From Burkholderiales bacterium (GTDB lineage Bacteria; Pseudomonadota; Gammaproteobacteria; Burkholderiales; Burkholderiaceae_C), in contig JAEKKH010000154.1 of NCBI GenBank assembly GCA_019510465.1, forward strand, positions 1-64,000: a DNA stretch of 64,000 nucleotides, written 5' to 3'. The notes beneath the pieces were generated by a model. It was not told the origin of the DNA and made no database searches. It saw nothing but the letters and a program-made list of their open reading frames with translations. Positions within the stretch are counted from its first letter, which is position 1; every line of letters starts with the position of its first letter. Made by a program: the position numbers and the translations under genes. Shown here in pieces: positions 27,958-35,785 of this stretch.

Positions 27958-28110
27958 GAGCCGCGAGCGGCCCGGCGGAGCCGGATCCGCCGCTCCCTTG
28001 AACTGCTCTCCGCATGGGTGAGCGGCAGCGCCGGAGATCAGGGCATCCGGCCCCGGTGCGCCGCCTCTTGCGAGGGCGAGCGGGCAGGGCCGATGGCTGC
28101 ACCTGCAGGG

Positions 28111-28812
28111 TCAGTGGACGTCGAGCTGGTAGGTGGTCGACAGCACCGTGCTGTCGAAGCGCGCCCGCGCGACGATCGTGTGGGGGCCGGGCGCCAGCGG
28201 GGGCAGCATCGCGAACCAGCCGTCGGAGACGGCCTGCCTTGCGTCCTGCCGGGGCGACAGGCGCAGGCCCAGCGCGAAGCAGCCGCCGCTGGGTTGGCGG
28301 TAGGCGCCGAGTTCGTCCAGCGGCCGGCCGTCGATCACCAGCGACATGGCGTTGACATGCGTCAGGTTGGTGGCCGCGACGCGCGCCATCGCGGCGCAGT
28401 CCGGTTCGCGATTGCCCGAACGCTCCAGCACGCTCGCGACCGGCACGAACAGCGTCTTGCCGGCCGGCACCACGCATTGGCGCTCCACGGGCGCGGTGCC
28501 GTCGGAACTCGCGAGGAACCACACCTCGCCGGACTGCTTGGCGGCGCACAGCGCACCGGTGGCGTCCGAAACCGGGCTGCTGCCGCGGGGGAATGCGGCG
28601 ACCCACTGCAGGTAGGCCTGCGACCACTCGGACTGGGTGCGGTCGAACACGAGCTCGTCGGGATCGATCGCGGTGACGGGCTTGCCGGCCGGGGACGGCG
28701 GGGTGGCGGCTGGATCGGCGGCGCCGGCGGACAGCACCAGCATGGCGAGGACGGCGCAGGCCGTCGTGCGCAGGACGTCGGGCGTCCGCGCGAAGGGCAT
28801 TCGAAGGAACAT
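28111..28812 (-). CDS. secreted hypothetical protein
   Basis: 233 residues from the ATG at 28812, with a signal peptide (LRTTACAVLAMLVLSAGAADP). The mature protein reads as a single beta-rich domain: IDPDELVFDRTQSEWSQAYL, GALCAAKQSGEVWFLAS, RQCVVPAGKTLFVPVASVL, PLDELGAYRQPSGGCFALGL, and a final GPHTIVARARFD. Cysteines come in likely disulfide pairs. No family is recognised. It is divergent from a small membrane protein gene (28937). The upstream in-frame ATG at 29016 would add a non-signal extension. Confidence 0.7.
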   Translation of the reverse strand: MFLRMPFARTPDVLRTTACAVLAMLVLSAGAADPAATPPSPAGKPVTAIDPDELVFDRTQSEWSQAYLQWVAAFPRGSSPVSDATGALCAAKQSGEVWFLASSDGTAPVERQCVVPAGKTLFVPVASVLERSGNREPDCAAMARVAATNLTHVNAMSLVIDGRPLDELGAYRQPSGGCFALGLRLSPRQDARQAVSDGWFAMLPPLAPGPHTIVARARFDSTVLSTTYQLDVH

Positions 28813-28936
28813 GAACCGATTGTCCCGCGCGCCGCCTTCGCAGGCCTGGCGCGTGCAAAAAGGCACTGCGCGCCAACCGGTCGGCCGAGCGACGCAGGTT
28901 AAGCTGCGCGCACGACACGACAGGGGGAGAACAGAC

Positions 28937-29335
28937 ATGTCGACTTCGAACGACTGGAACCCGAAGAAGGACGCCTCGCGGCCGGCCGACGTCACCGAGA
29001 ACATCCACCGCGTCATCGCGTGGATCTACGGCGTCATCGGCGCGTTCATCCTGGTGTTCGTCGGCATCGGACAGCATCCGAACTGGGCCATGTTCGCCGG
29101 CTTCGCCGCGATCTTCGGCACGATCGTCGCGGTGCACGCCGCGCTCGCGGCGGGTGCGCGACGGCGCAGCGGCCTCGCGAAGGCCGGTTCGATGGTGGTC
29201 GGCGTCCTGATGCTGGCAGGCTTTCCGATCGGCACGATCGTCGGCGGGCTGCTGATCTACAACGCCGCGCAGAACTGGCCGCCGCGCCCTGTCGGCTCCG
29301 CCGAACCGGCCGGCGCCGACATGCGCCTGCTCTGA
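28937..29335 (+). CDS. small membrane protein, three or four helices
   Basis: 132 residues from an ATG preceded by a GGGGGAGAA ribosome binding site. Hydrophobic stretches span about 30-50 (WIYGVIGAFILVFVGIG), 55-75 (FAGFAAIFGTIVAVHAALA) and 86-110 (SMVVGVLMLAGFPIGTIVGG). The ends are polar and carry no known motif. It is followed 22 bp later by the methyltransferase gene in the same direction, so the two are probably co-transcribed. No family recognised. Confidence 0.75.
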   Translation: MSTSNDWNPKKDASRPADVTENIHRVIAWIYGVIGAFILVFVGIGQHPNWAMFAGFAAIFGTIVAVHAALAAGARRRSGLAKAGSMVVGVLMLAGFPIGTIVGGLLIYNAAQNWPPRPVGSAEPAGADMRLL

Positions 29336-29357
29336 ACGGCCCGGACGACGCCTCGAC

Positions 29358-30083
29358 ATGCCCCACTTCGCCGCCCGCCGCGCGGCCTTCACCCGCAAGG
29401 AGTGGGCGCTGATCGTCCTGGGCCTGGCCACGTGGGTGGCCATCATCGCGGTCGCCGTCTGGTTCGTGCACCAGATGACGCGCAGCCAGGCCGCGTGCGG
29501 CACGGCGCTCGAGGCCCGCAGCCTCAAGCTCGACGGCGCCGAGGCGGCGCGCAGTGCGATCTCGCGCCATTTCGAAGCGTCGTTCGCGCCCGGCGCGCGC
29601 GTGCTGGACGTCGGCTGCGGCAAGGGCCGCGATGTCGTCGCGCTGCTGGACATGGGCTTCGACGCCTGGGGCGTCGAGCCGAACGACGCGATGCGCGCCC
29701 GCGCGCTCGCACGCGACCCCCGCCTGCCCGGCCGCATCGCCGCCGCCGGCCTCCCGGGCCTCGGCCAGCCCTTCGGCGGCGGGTTCGACGCGGTCGTGTG
29801 CTGCGCCGTGCTGATGCACCTCGCGCCCGACGACCTGCCGGCGGCGCTCGAGGCACTGGCCGGGGTGTTGGAGCCGCGTGGCCGCCTGCTGCTGGCGCTG
29901 CCCGAGATGCTCGCCGACAGGCTGGTCGACGGCCACGACCCCGACGGCCGCGCATTCGCCAACCATGCGCCCGAGCGGGTCCAGGCGCTGCTCGCCGACG
30001 CCGGCCTGGCGCTCCTGCGCAGCGAGGAGATTCCGACGTCGTCGGCCGAAACGCGGTGGCGCGTGCTGCTGTTCGAGCGTTGA
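29358..30083 (+). CDS. membrane-anchored class I SAM-dependent methyltransferase
   Basis: 241 residues. The first 45 residues form a single membrane segment (ALIVLGLATWVAIIAVAVWFV). From about residue 65 the protein is a standard Rossmann methyltransferase: motif I VLDVGCGKGRD, GFDAWGVEPNDAMRARA, FDAVVCCAVLMHL and GRLLLALPEM, ending in WRVLLFER. A trans-membrane anchor on this kind of methyltransferase is uncommon. The frame is continuous across the join. Substrate unknown; being tied to the membrane, a lipid, quinone or membrane protein is plausible but inferred. Confidence 0.78.
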   Translation: MPHFAARRAAFTRKEWALIVLGLATWVAIIAVAVWFVHQMTRSQAACGTALEARSLKLDGAEAARSAISRHFEASFAPGARVLDVGCGKGRDVVALLDMGFDAWGVEPNDAMRARALARDPRLPGRIAAAGLPGLGQPFGGGFDAVVCCAVLMHLAPDDLPAALEALAGVLEPRGRLLLALPEMLADRLVDGHDPDGRAFANHAPERVQALLADAGLALLRSEEIPTSSAETRWRVLLFER

Positions 30084-30202
30084 TTGACGCGGGACCGGGC
30101 CTGTTGCCTGCAGGCAGGCGCCGCCGATGAGCGCCCGATCCGCGATCGCGGTGGAGGGCGGGTCCCGATCGGCCCGACCGCCCGACGTTCACTCGCGGGC
30201 CG

Positions 30203-31417
30203 TCAATCCCACCGCACGCGCCGCGAGAGCAAGGCGAGCGCGAACGCCGCCGCCGCCACGACGGACAGCCCCCAGGACAGGTTGGTCGCCTGCGCGACGG
30301 CGCCGATCAGGGGCGGCGCGACGAGAAACCCCAGCGAGCCCAGCGTCATCACCGCCGCCAGCGCGACGCCGCCCTCGCGCGCACCCGCCGCGTACACGCA
30401 GGGCGACACCGTGGCCACGCCGATGCCGAACAGGCCGAAGGCCACCAGCGCCGGCACGACGCCGCCGATCAGCAGCGCCGCCGCCAGGCTGACCCCCGCC
30501 AGCAGAGAGCCGGCGAACAGCAGCTTGCGCGCGCCCCAGCGCACGCGTGCGCGATCGCCGAACCAGCGCGTGACGAGCATGGCGCCCTGCAGGCTCGCGA
30601 TGCCCAGCGGCGCCGCCTGCTGCGAGGCGCCGGCGCGCTCGCGCAGGTACAGGGTCGACCAGTCCACCATCGAGCCCTCGGCGATCATGCCCAGGAAGGC
30701 CATCGCGCCGATCAGCAGCGCCGTCCCACGCGGCAGCGCGAACGAGCGGGTGCCGCCCTCGATCGGCTTCGCGTCCGCGACGAGGCCCGAGCGCGGCAGC
30801 AGCACCGCGGCCAGCACGCCGGCCGATGCGACGACGAAATGCAGCGGCAGGGAGGGGGTGACGCTGGTAATGCCCGACGCGAAGAATGCCCCGCACATGG
30901 TGCCGAGACTGAAGACGGCATGCAGCCGCGACATCACCGCCTCGCCGGTGGCCCGCTCCACCTCGACGCCCTGCGCGTTCATCGCGACGTCCAGCGTGCT
31001 GGCCACCACGCCGTACGCGCCCATCACGACACAGGCCGCGAGCCAGCTCGGCGCGATGCCGAGCGCCACCAGCCCGGCGGCCAGCAGCACGCCGGACAGC
31101 AGGCAGGCGCCGCGCGAGCCCAGCCTGTGCAGCGCGGCGGCCGTCACGGGAAACGAGAAGAGCGCGCCGAGCGCCGCGGACAGCATCATCACGCTGACCT
31201 GCGAGGTGCTCAGGCCGAGGTTGGCCTTGAGCGCGGGCAGCCGCGAGGTCCAGGTGCCGTAGCTGAAGCCGAGCGCGCCGAACAGCGAGGCGACGGCCAG
31301 CTGGCTGCGGCGGATGCTGCTCCTGTCGGGCACCGGCAGCGGGTCAGCGTCAGGACTCAACGGAGGAGCGTATGGGTCGGAGCGTGTCACAGGGGGTCGC
31401 AATGGCGGGCCCGCCAT
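30203..31417 (-). CDS. MFS transporter (YbjJ-like)
   Basis: 404 residues with the 12-helix pattern of major facilitator proteins: the first helix after RRSQLAVASLFGALGFSYGT, the loop TSRLPALKANLGLSTSQV, and helices around FSLGTMCGAFFASGI, LLIGAMAFLGMIAEGSMVDW and LVTRWFGDRARVRWG. The SMVDWSTLYL and GLSTSQVS strings resemble the YbjJ-type branch of inner-membrane MFS proteins. The substrate is unknown. It converges with the membrane methyltransferase gene. The N-terminal 35 residues are Pro-rich and may mean that a later start is used. Confidence 0.85.
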   Translation of the reverse strand: MAGPPLRPPVTRSDPYAPPLSPDADPLPVPDRSSIRRSQLAVASLFGALGFSYGTWTSRLPALKANLGLSTSQVSVMMLSAALGALFSFPVTAAALHRLGSRGACLLSGVLLAAGLVALGIAPSWLAACVVMGAYGVVASTLDVAMNAQGVEVERATGEAVMSRLHAVFSLGTMCGAFFASGITSVTPSLPLHFVVASAGVLAAVLLPRSGLVADAKPIEGGTRSFALPRGTALLIGAMAFLGMIAEGSMVDWSTLYLRERAGASQQAAPLGIASLQGAMLVTRWFGDRARVRWGARKLLFAGSLLAGVSLAAALLIGGVVPALVAFGLFGIGVATVSPCVYAAGAREGGVALAAVMTLGSLGFLVAPPLIGAVAQATNLSWGLSVVAAAAFALALLSRRVRWD

Positions 31418-31528
31418 CGACGGTCGCGAGCCCGCACCGATTGTCGGCGAGGACGACGCCGCGGCGGCCCGGACGGGCCATGGATTTCGATCGGTGCGAC
31501 CGCGACGGATGCCCCCTTCCCGCAGGAT

Positions 31529-31852
31529 TCACGGCCCGGGCACGATGCCGGTGACCCGGGCGAGCGTGATCGCACTCTCCGGACAGGCGGTGACACACCG
31601 ACCGCAGCCATGACACCGGTCAGCCTGGACGGCCTCGGCCTGCAGGCCGCCGTGCACCCACCACTTGGCAGCGCCCAGCAGCGTCAGCCCCGGCAGCTCG
31701 GCGCGCTCGCGCCGGCGCACGACGAAGACGTCGAACGGACACTCGGCCGCACACGCGGCCTTGCCTTCGCAGCGGTTGGGATCGATGACGGGGCGCAGCA
31801 CGCCGGCCGGATGCCGGCAGTCCGGCGGCACGCCGGGGTCACTCGGAGACAT
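31529..31852 (-). CDS. ferredoxin-like [4Fe-4S] protein coupled to the DUF4303 gene
   Basis: 107 residues; its ATG (31852) lies inside the last codons of the DUF4303 gene, giving a 14-bp overlap and probable coupling. Cysteines occur as CEGKAACAAECPFDVF and CHGCGRCVTACPESAI. The second is a full Cx2Cx2Cx3C-Pro cluster. The first lacks one Cys of the classic motif but matches the CEGK-type ferredoxins. It is therefore probably a small electron carrier with one certain and one variant cluster. Partner enzyme unknown. Confidence 0.8.
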   Translation of the reverse strand: MSPSDPGVPPDCRHPAGVLRPVIDPNRCEGKAACAAECPFDVFVVRRRERAELPGLTLLGAAKWWVHGGLQAEAVQADRCHGCGRCVTACPESAITLARVTGIVPGP

Positions 31853-32561
31853 CGTCCTCCCGCACCGCATCGGCCCCGTGGAAGAGGCGATCGTAGGCAA
31901 AGGCCGCATCGTTCAACTCGCGGCCGAATCGGGCGGCCACTGAGGGCGGGTTCAGCGCCTTGGCGAACGCGTGGCGGGACTCGTTGGACTGGTCGCCCTG
32001 CCAGATGGACAGCACGAGGCGATGGCGCTCCGGGCCGTGGCCGAACACGCCCTCGAGATCGAGCTCCTTCAGGACGTGCAGGATGATCCGGAAGACCTCG
32101 TCGACCTCGGGATCCCCTTGTTCCAGCGCCTCTTCGAATTCGTCGTCGTCGAGATCCGCGTCGTCGCTCCAGCGCCCCTCGACGTCGAGCTCGCGCACGA
32201 GCTCGTCCGAGCGCGGCAGCAGGCCGGCCCCGCACTCGTGCAGCGGCGAATCGCACGGGCTCCAGCGCAGCGACTGCCGCTGCAACGCCGGGTCGTCCGG
32301 CGTGCCGCCATTGTCGAGCGCGAACTGCCGCAGCTCGGCATGGCGGCCGGCCGGTCCGAAGTCGGCCACGGACTGCGCCACGCGCGCCTCCAGGCCGCTC
32401 TCGCTGAACGCCGTGACCATCAGATAGCTCGCAGAGTCGGTGGTGTAGACGCCGAAGCCGTAGAGTGGGTCCGCGCCATGTTCGGCGTGGAGCTTGCGCC
32501 AGGCGGCGCGCAGTTCGTCGCGCAGCGTGGAATGCAGCAGGGCGGAATCGAGGGCGGGCAT
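31839..32561 (-). CDS. DUF4303 family protein
   Basis: 240 residues from the ATG at 32561. It shows the DUF4303 signature: LRDELRAAWRKLHAEHGADPLYGFGVYTTDSASYLMVTAFSE near the start (residues 15-60), SLRWSPCDSPLHECG, a run of acidic residues (SDDADLDDDEFEEALEQGD), then FRIILHVLKELDLEGVF and a C-terminal AKALNPP...FGRELNDAAFAYDRL. DUF4303 proteins often sit next to Knr4/SMI1-type or toxin-immunity loci. None is visible here. It overlaps the ferredoxin gene, an unusual pairing. The start is supported by spacing and by loss of homology upstream. Confidence 0.8.
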   Translation of the reverse strand: MPALDSALLHSTLRDELRAAWRKLHAEHGADPLYGFGVYTTDSASYLMVTAFSESGLEARVAQSVADFGPAGRHAELRQFALDNGGTPDDPALQRQSLRWSPCDSPLHECGAGLLPRSDELVRELDVEGRWSDDADLDDDEFEEALEQGDPEVDEVFRIILHVLKELDLEGVFGHGPERHRLVLSIWQGDQSNESRHAFAKALNPPSVAARFGRELNDAAFAYDRLFHGADAVREDDVSE

Positions 32562-32673
32562 CGCGGTGGACCGAGTGGATGACGCGTCCAGCTTAGCGCG
32601 CCGGCCCGTGCGCGCCCGGCGCATTCGCGGAGGTTTCGGCCTCGAAAGCGCCCGGACAGGCCAGGCAAGCCTC

Positions 32674-32705
32674 CAAAACAAAACGCACGCCGGGTGGCGT
32701 GCGTT
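32674..32705 (-). terminator. Rho-independent terminator of the small Cys-rich gene
   Basis: A perfect 10-bp stem AACGCACGCC/GGCGTGCGTT with a GGGT loop (32682-32705), followed on the minus strand by TTTTGTTTTGG. It lies 46 bp after the stop of the minus-strand gene 32751-32981. The clearest terminator in the window. Confidence 0.85.
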
Positions 32706-32750
32706 CGTGAAGCGTGTGGCGGAGCCCGACCGGCGCCCCGCCGTCAGGCA

Positions 32751-32981
32751 TCAAGCCGCGGGAGCGTCGGCTTCCTTGCAGTTGGGCGCGCAGACCGACT
32801 GGGCGCGGCCCAGCAGCTTGCGGGTCTTGAGCTGGGCACGGGGACGATGCTTGCCGCACAGGAAGCACGACATCGTGGCGGCGCCGAAAGCGCCGGTGGC
32901 TGCGAACGGGGAACCCGCGGCCTTGGAGCGATAGCGCAGGCCATCGGCGCCGAGGGTGGTCTTGACTTCTTGCTTCGACAT
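32751..32981 (-). CDS. small Cys-motif (zinc-ribbon-like) protein
   Basis: 76 residues from an ATG with a GGAAGGA ribosome binding site. The C-terminal half carries two cysteine pairs (CFLCGKHRPR and CAPNCKEADAP) that could bind one zinc ion. The N-terminal half is Ser/Thr/Lys-rich (VKTTLGADGLRYRSKAA). The pattern is like small ribosome- or nucleic-acid-binding zinc proteins, but the family is not named. Just upstream, an AT-rich promoter-like region contains a LexA-box-like 16-mer (33077-33092), suggesting DNA-damage control. A strong terminator follows, so the gene is transcribed alone. Confidence 0.78.
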   Translation of the reverse strand: MSKQEVKTTLGADGLRYRSKAAGSPFAATGAFGAATMSCFLCGKHRPRAQLKTRKLLGRAQSVCAPNCKEADAPAA

Positions 32982-33076
32982 CGAGTGATGATCCTTCCGG
33001 GATAGGAACAGGGCGCGTACGCTTGGCCGGAGAGCCGCACGTCCTTCCTCGCGCCATCCGACATTCTAGCAGATAA

Positions 33077-33092
33077 CTGTATATACCCTCAG
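33077..33092 (-). promoter_or_regulatory. LexA-box-like site upstream of the small Cys-rich gene
   Basis: On the minus strand the sequence reads CTGAGGGTATATACAG, one mismatch from the CTGT-N8-ACAG box. TAGAAT at 33063-33068 would be the -10 for the gene 32751-32981, with the box overlapping the upstream spacer and -35 region. SOS control is inferred from this single site. Confidence 0.4.
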
Positions 33093-33193
33093 CCAGGCGA
33101 CGCGGGGACTTCCCCGTCGTGCAAGGCGCGTGCCAGAGCTCGACAGTGCACGCCGGCCGAACGGGTCATGGCTCCCGAAGTGCGCTTCGGGAG

Positions 33194-33598
33194 GCGAGGA
33201 TCGCATCCGAGCCGATCCGAGCTCCCCCTCGGGGGGCAGCGACGGGAGGAGCGAGGGGGCCGTCATGTCGGGAAGCGAGGATCGCATCCGAGCCAACCCG
33301 AGCTCCCCCTCGGGGGGCAGCGACGGGAGGAGCGAGGGGGCCGTCATGTCGGGAGGCGAGGATCGCATCCGAGCCAACCCGAGCTCCCCCTCGGGGGGCA
33401 GCGACGGGAGGAGCGAGGGGGCCGTCATGTCGGGAGGCGAGGATCGCATCCGAGCCGATCCGAGCTCGCCCTCGGGGGGCAGCGACGGGAGGAGCGAGGG
33501 GGCCGTCATGTCGGGAGGCGAGGATCGCATCCGAGCCGATCCGAGCTCCCCCTCGGGGGGCAGCGACGGGAGGAGCGAGGGGGCTGTCAATTCTCGCG
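33194..33598. repeat. five tandem 81-bp GC-rich repeats at the paaZ 3' end
   Basis: The unit starts GCGAGGATCGCATCCGAG and continues through GAGCTCCCCCTCGGGGGGCA and ACGGGAGGAGCGAGGGGGCC to TCATGTCGGGAG. Copies begin at 33194, 33275, 33356, 33437 and 33518, exactly 81 bp apart, with very few differences (for example GATCC or AACCC before GAGCTC). The run of C then G forms a strong stem. The last copy ends at and overlaps the paaZ stop region. Because 81 is a multiple of 3, every frame stays open, creating spurious long frames. A diverged copy lies inside paaD. Confidence 0.95.
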
Positions 33599-35644
33599 TT
33601 TCGCGACCAGGGTCAGGATGTCGTAGCTCGCCACGATCTCGCCGTCCTGGTTGGTGACCTCGACGTCCCACGCCACCACGCCCTGCCCGCGTCCATCGGC
33701 GCCGACCTTGTTGCGGTCGATCTTGCGCTTGCAGGTCAGGCGCGCGCGGATCGTGTCGCCGATGCCCACCGGCTTGACGAAGCGCAGCGTGTCGAGGCCG
33801 TAGTTCGCCAGCACCGGGCCTTCACCCGGCGACACGAACAGGCCGGCCGCGGCGGACAGCACGAAGTAGCCGTGCGCGATGCGCTTGCCGAACGGGGATG
33901 CCTTTGCGGCAATTTCGTCGAAGTGCATGTAGAAGAAATCGCCCGAGATGCCGCCGAAGGCGACGATGTCGGCGTCGGTCACGGTGCGGCGGTGCGTCAG
34001 CAGCGAGTCGCCCACGGTCAGGTCCTCGAACGCGTGGCGGAACGGATGGACGCCCGACTCGTGCACCGCCGCGCCCTTCACGTGCTCGCCGGTGACGGCG
34101 GCCAGCATCGTCGGCGACCCCTGCACCGCGGCGCGCTGCAGGTAGTGCTTGACGGCGCGGATGCCGCCCAGTTCCTCGCCGCCGCCGGCACGGCCCGGGC
34201 CGCCGTGCTTGAGCGCGGGCAGCGGCGACCCGTGGCCGGTGGATTCGCCCGCGGCGTCGCGATCGAGCACCAGGATGCGGCCATGCAGCGCCGCCAGCCG
34301 GCCGACGGCGTGCGCCGCGCGGTGCGGGTCACGCGTGACCAGCGTGCCCACCAGGCTGCCGCGCCCGCGCTCGGCGAGCGCCAGCGCCTCGTCGAACTCG
34401 TCGTAGGGCATCAGCGTGCTGACGGGTCCGAAGGCCTCGACGTCGTGCGCCGCGGACTGCATGTCGGGGCGCTCGCACAGCAACAGCGTCGGCGCGAAGA
34501 ACGCGCCCTGGTCCGTGCCGGTGCCGCGCGGCGCGAAGCCGCCCGCTTCCGGGTCATGGCCGCCGAACAGCACCGTGTTGCCCCGCGCCAGCTGCGCCAC
34601 GCGCTCGGCGACATCGCGCTGCTGGTCGCGCGAGGCGAGCGCGCCCATCGTCACGCCCTCCAGCGACGGATCGCCGACGACGACCTTGGCGAGCCGCGCC
34701 TTCAGCCGCTCGGTGACGGCCTGCAGGTGCCGGCGCGGCACGATCGCGCGCCGGATCGCGGTGCACTTCTGGCCGGCCTTGACCGTCATCTCGCGCGCCA
34801 CCTCCTTGACGAAGAGATCGAATTCCACGTCGTCGGGCGTCACGTCGTCGGCCAGCACCGCGCAGTTCAGCGAGTCGGCCTCGGCGTTGAACGGCACGCT
34901 GTGGGCGATGAGGTTGGGGCGCACGCGCAGCCTGGCGGCGGTGTCGGCCGAGCCGGTGAAGGTGACGATGTCGCGCCCGTCGACGCGATCGAGCAGGTCG
35001 CCCGTCGGCCCCACCACCAGCTGCAGTGCGCCCTCGGGCAGCAGGCCCGACTCCACGGCCAGGCGCACCATCGCCTCGGTGAGATAGCTGGTGGACGTGG
35101 CCGGCTTGACGATGCTGGGCATGCCGGCCAGGAAGGTCGGCGCGAACTTCTCGAGCGCGCCCCAGACGGGGAAGTTGAACGCGTTGATGTGCACCGCCAC
35201 GCCGCGCCGCGGCACCAGCACGTGGGTGCCGGAGAACTGGCCCTTCTTGCCCAGCGGCATCGCCGGGCCTTCGTGGATCAGGTTGCCGGACGGCAGCTCG
35301 TTGCTGCCCATGCTGGCGTACGCGAACAGCGTGCCGGCGCCGCCCTCGATGTCGATCCAGCTGTCGGCACGCGTGGCGCCGGTGTGCGCGGAGATGGCGT
35401 ACAGGTCTTCCTTGCGCTCCATCAGGAACCTGGCCAGCGCCTTCAGCCGCGCGGCGCGCTGCTGGAAGTCGAGCGCCAGCAGCGCGGGCACGCCGACGCG
35501 GCGGGCGTGGTCGACGGCTTCGCCGAAATCGATCTCGTCGGCGTGCGCGAATGCCACGGTGCGGCCGTCGACCGCGCTCGCGAGCGCCGCGCCCGCGCGC
35601 GTGCCCACGAAGCGGCCGCCGATGTAGCTCTGCAGCGGGTTCAT
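33587..35644 (-). CDS. paaZ: bifunctional oxepin-CoA hydrolase/3-oxo-5,6-dehydrosuberyl-CoA dehydrogenase
   Basis: 685 residues, with GGGGAG before the ATG at 35644. Residues 1 to about 510 are an aldehyde dehydrogenase (AFNFPVWGALEKFAP, IVTFTGSADTA, the catalytic Cys near 295 in KAGQKCTAIRR, and VEAFGPVSTLMPY). Residues about 530 to 685 are a MaoC-type (R)-hydratase that opens the oxepin ring (DADIVAFGGISGDFFYMHFDE, GKRIAHGYFVLSAAAGLF). This fusion is the hallmark of PaaZ, which cleaves and oxidises the ring product of phenylacetyl-CoA. The gene is last in the minus-strand paa cluster, after a 141-bp gap with GC hairpins. Its 3' end abuts five tandem 81-bp repeats. Confidence 0.95.
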   Translation of the reverse strand: MNPLQSYIGGRFVGTRAGAALASAVDGRTVAFAHADEIDFGEAVDHARRVGVPALLALDFQQRAARLKALARFLMERKEDLYAISAHTGATRADSWIDIEGGAGTLFAYASMGSNELPSGNLIHEGPAMPLGKKGQFSGTHVLVPRRGVAVHINAFNFPVWGALEKFAPTFLAGMPSIVKPATSTSYLTEAMVRLAVESGLLPEGALQLVVGPTGDLLDRVDGRDIVTFTGSADTAARLRVRPNLIAHSVPFNAEADSLNCAVLADDVTPDDVEFDLFVKEVAREMTVKAGQKCTAIRRAIVPRRHLQAVTERLKARLAKVVVGDPSLEGVTMGALASRDQQRDVAERVAQLARGNTVLFGGHDPEAGGFAPRGTGTDQGAFFAPTLLLCERPDMQSAAHDVEAFGPVSTLMPYDEFDEALALAERGRGSLVGTLVTRDPHRAAHAVGRLAALHGRILVLDRDAAGESTGHGSPLPALKHGGPGRAGGGEELGGIRAVKHYLQRAAVQGSPTMLAAVTGEHVKGAAVHESGVHPFRHAFEDLTVGDSLLTHRRTVTDADIVAFGGISGDFFYMHFDEIAAKASPFGKRIAHGYFVLSAAAGLFVSPGEGPVLANYGLDTLRFVKPVGIGDTIRARLTCKRKIDRNKVGADGRGQGVVAWDVEVTNQDGEIVASYDILTLVAKREN

Positions 35645-35671
35645 GTCGGCTCCCCTGGCGTCGTGCGCCTT

Positions 35672-35704
35672 CCCTCCGGGAGGGCGCTCCCGCCCTTCGG
35701 GCGG
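35672..35704. repeat. two palindromic GC hairpins upstream of paaZ
   Basis: CCCTCCGGGAGGG (35672-35684) and CCGCCCTTCGGGCGG (35690-35704) lie between the binding-protein gene and paaZ, in the untranslated gap of the paa cluster. They could fold in the mRNA between the two genes, perhaps as a processing or stability element. No T-run marks them as terminators. Confidence 0.6.
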
Positions 35705-35785
35705 CCGTGCGGGCTCGGTTGGCTCATGTCGATGTCCTCCAGTTGCGATGTCTTCTGCTGGAACGCCGGCCTGGGCCGCGAACCG

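Noticed and set aside
33194-33598. Possible CRISPR array
   Set aside because: The repeats are 81 bp, directly adjacent and without unique spacers. There are no cas genes nearby.
35672-35704. The two hairpins before paaZ as terminators
   Set aside because: No T-run follows on either strand, and paaZ has no obvious promoter of its own, so read-through is expected.
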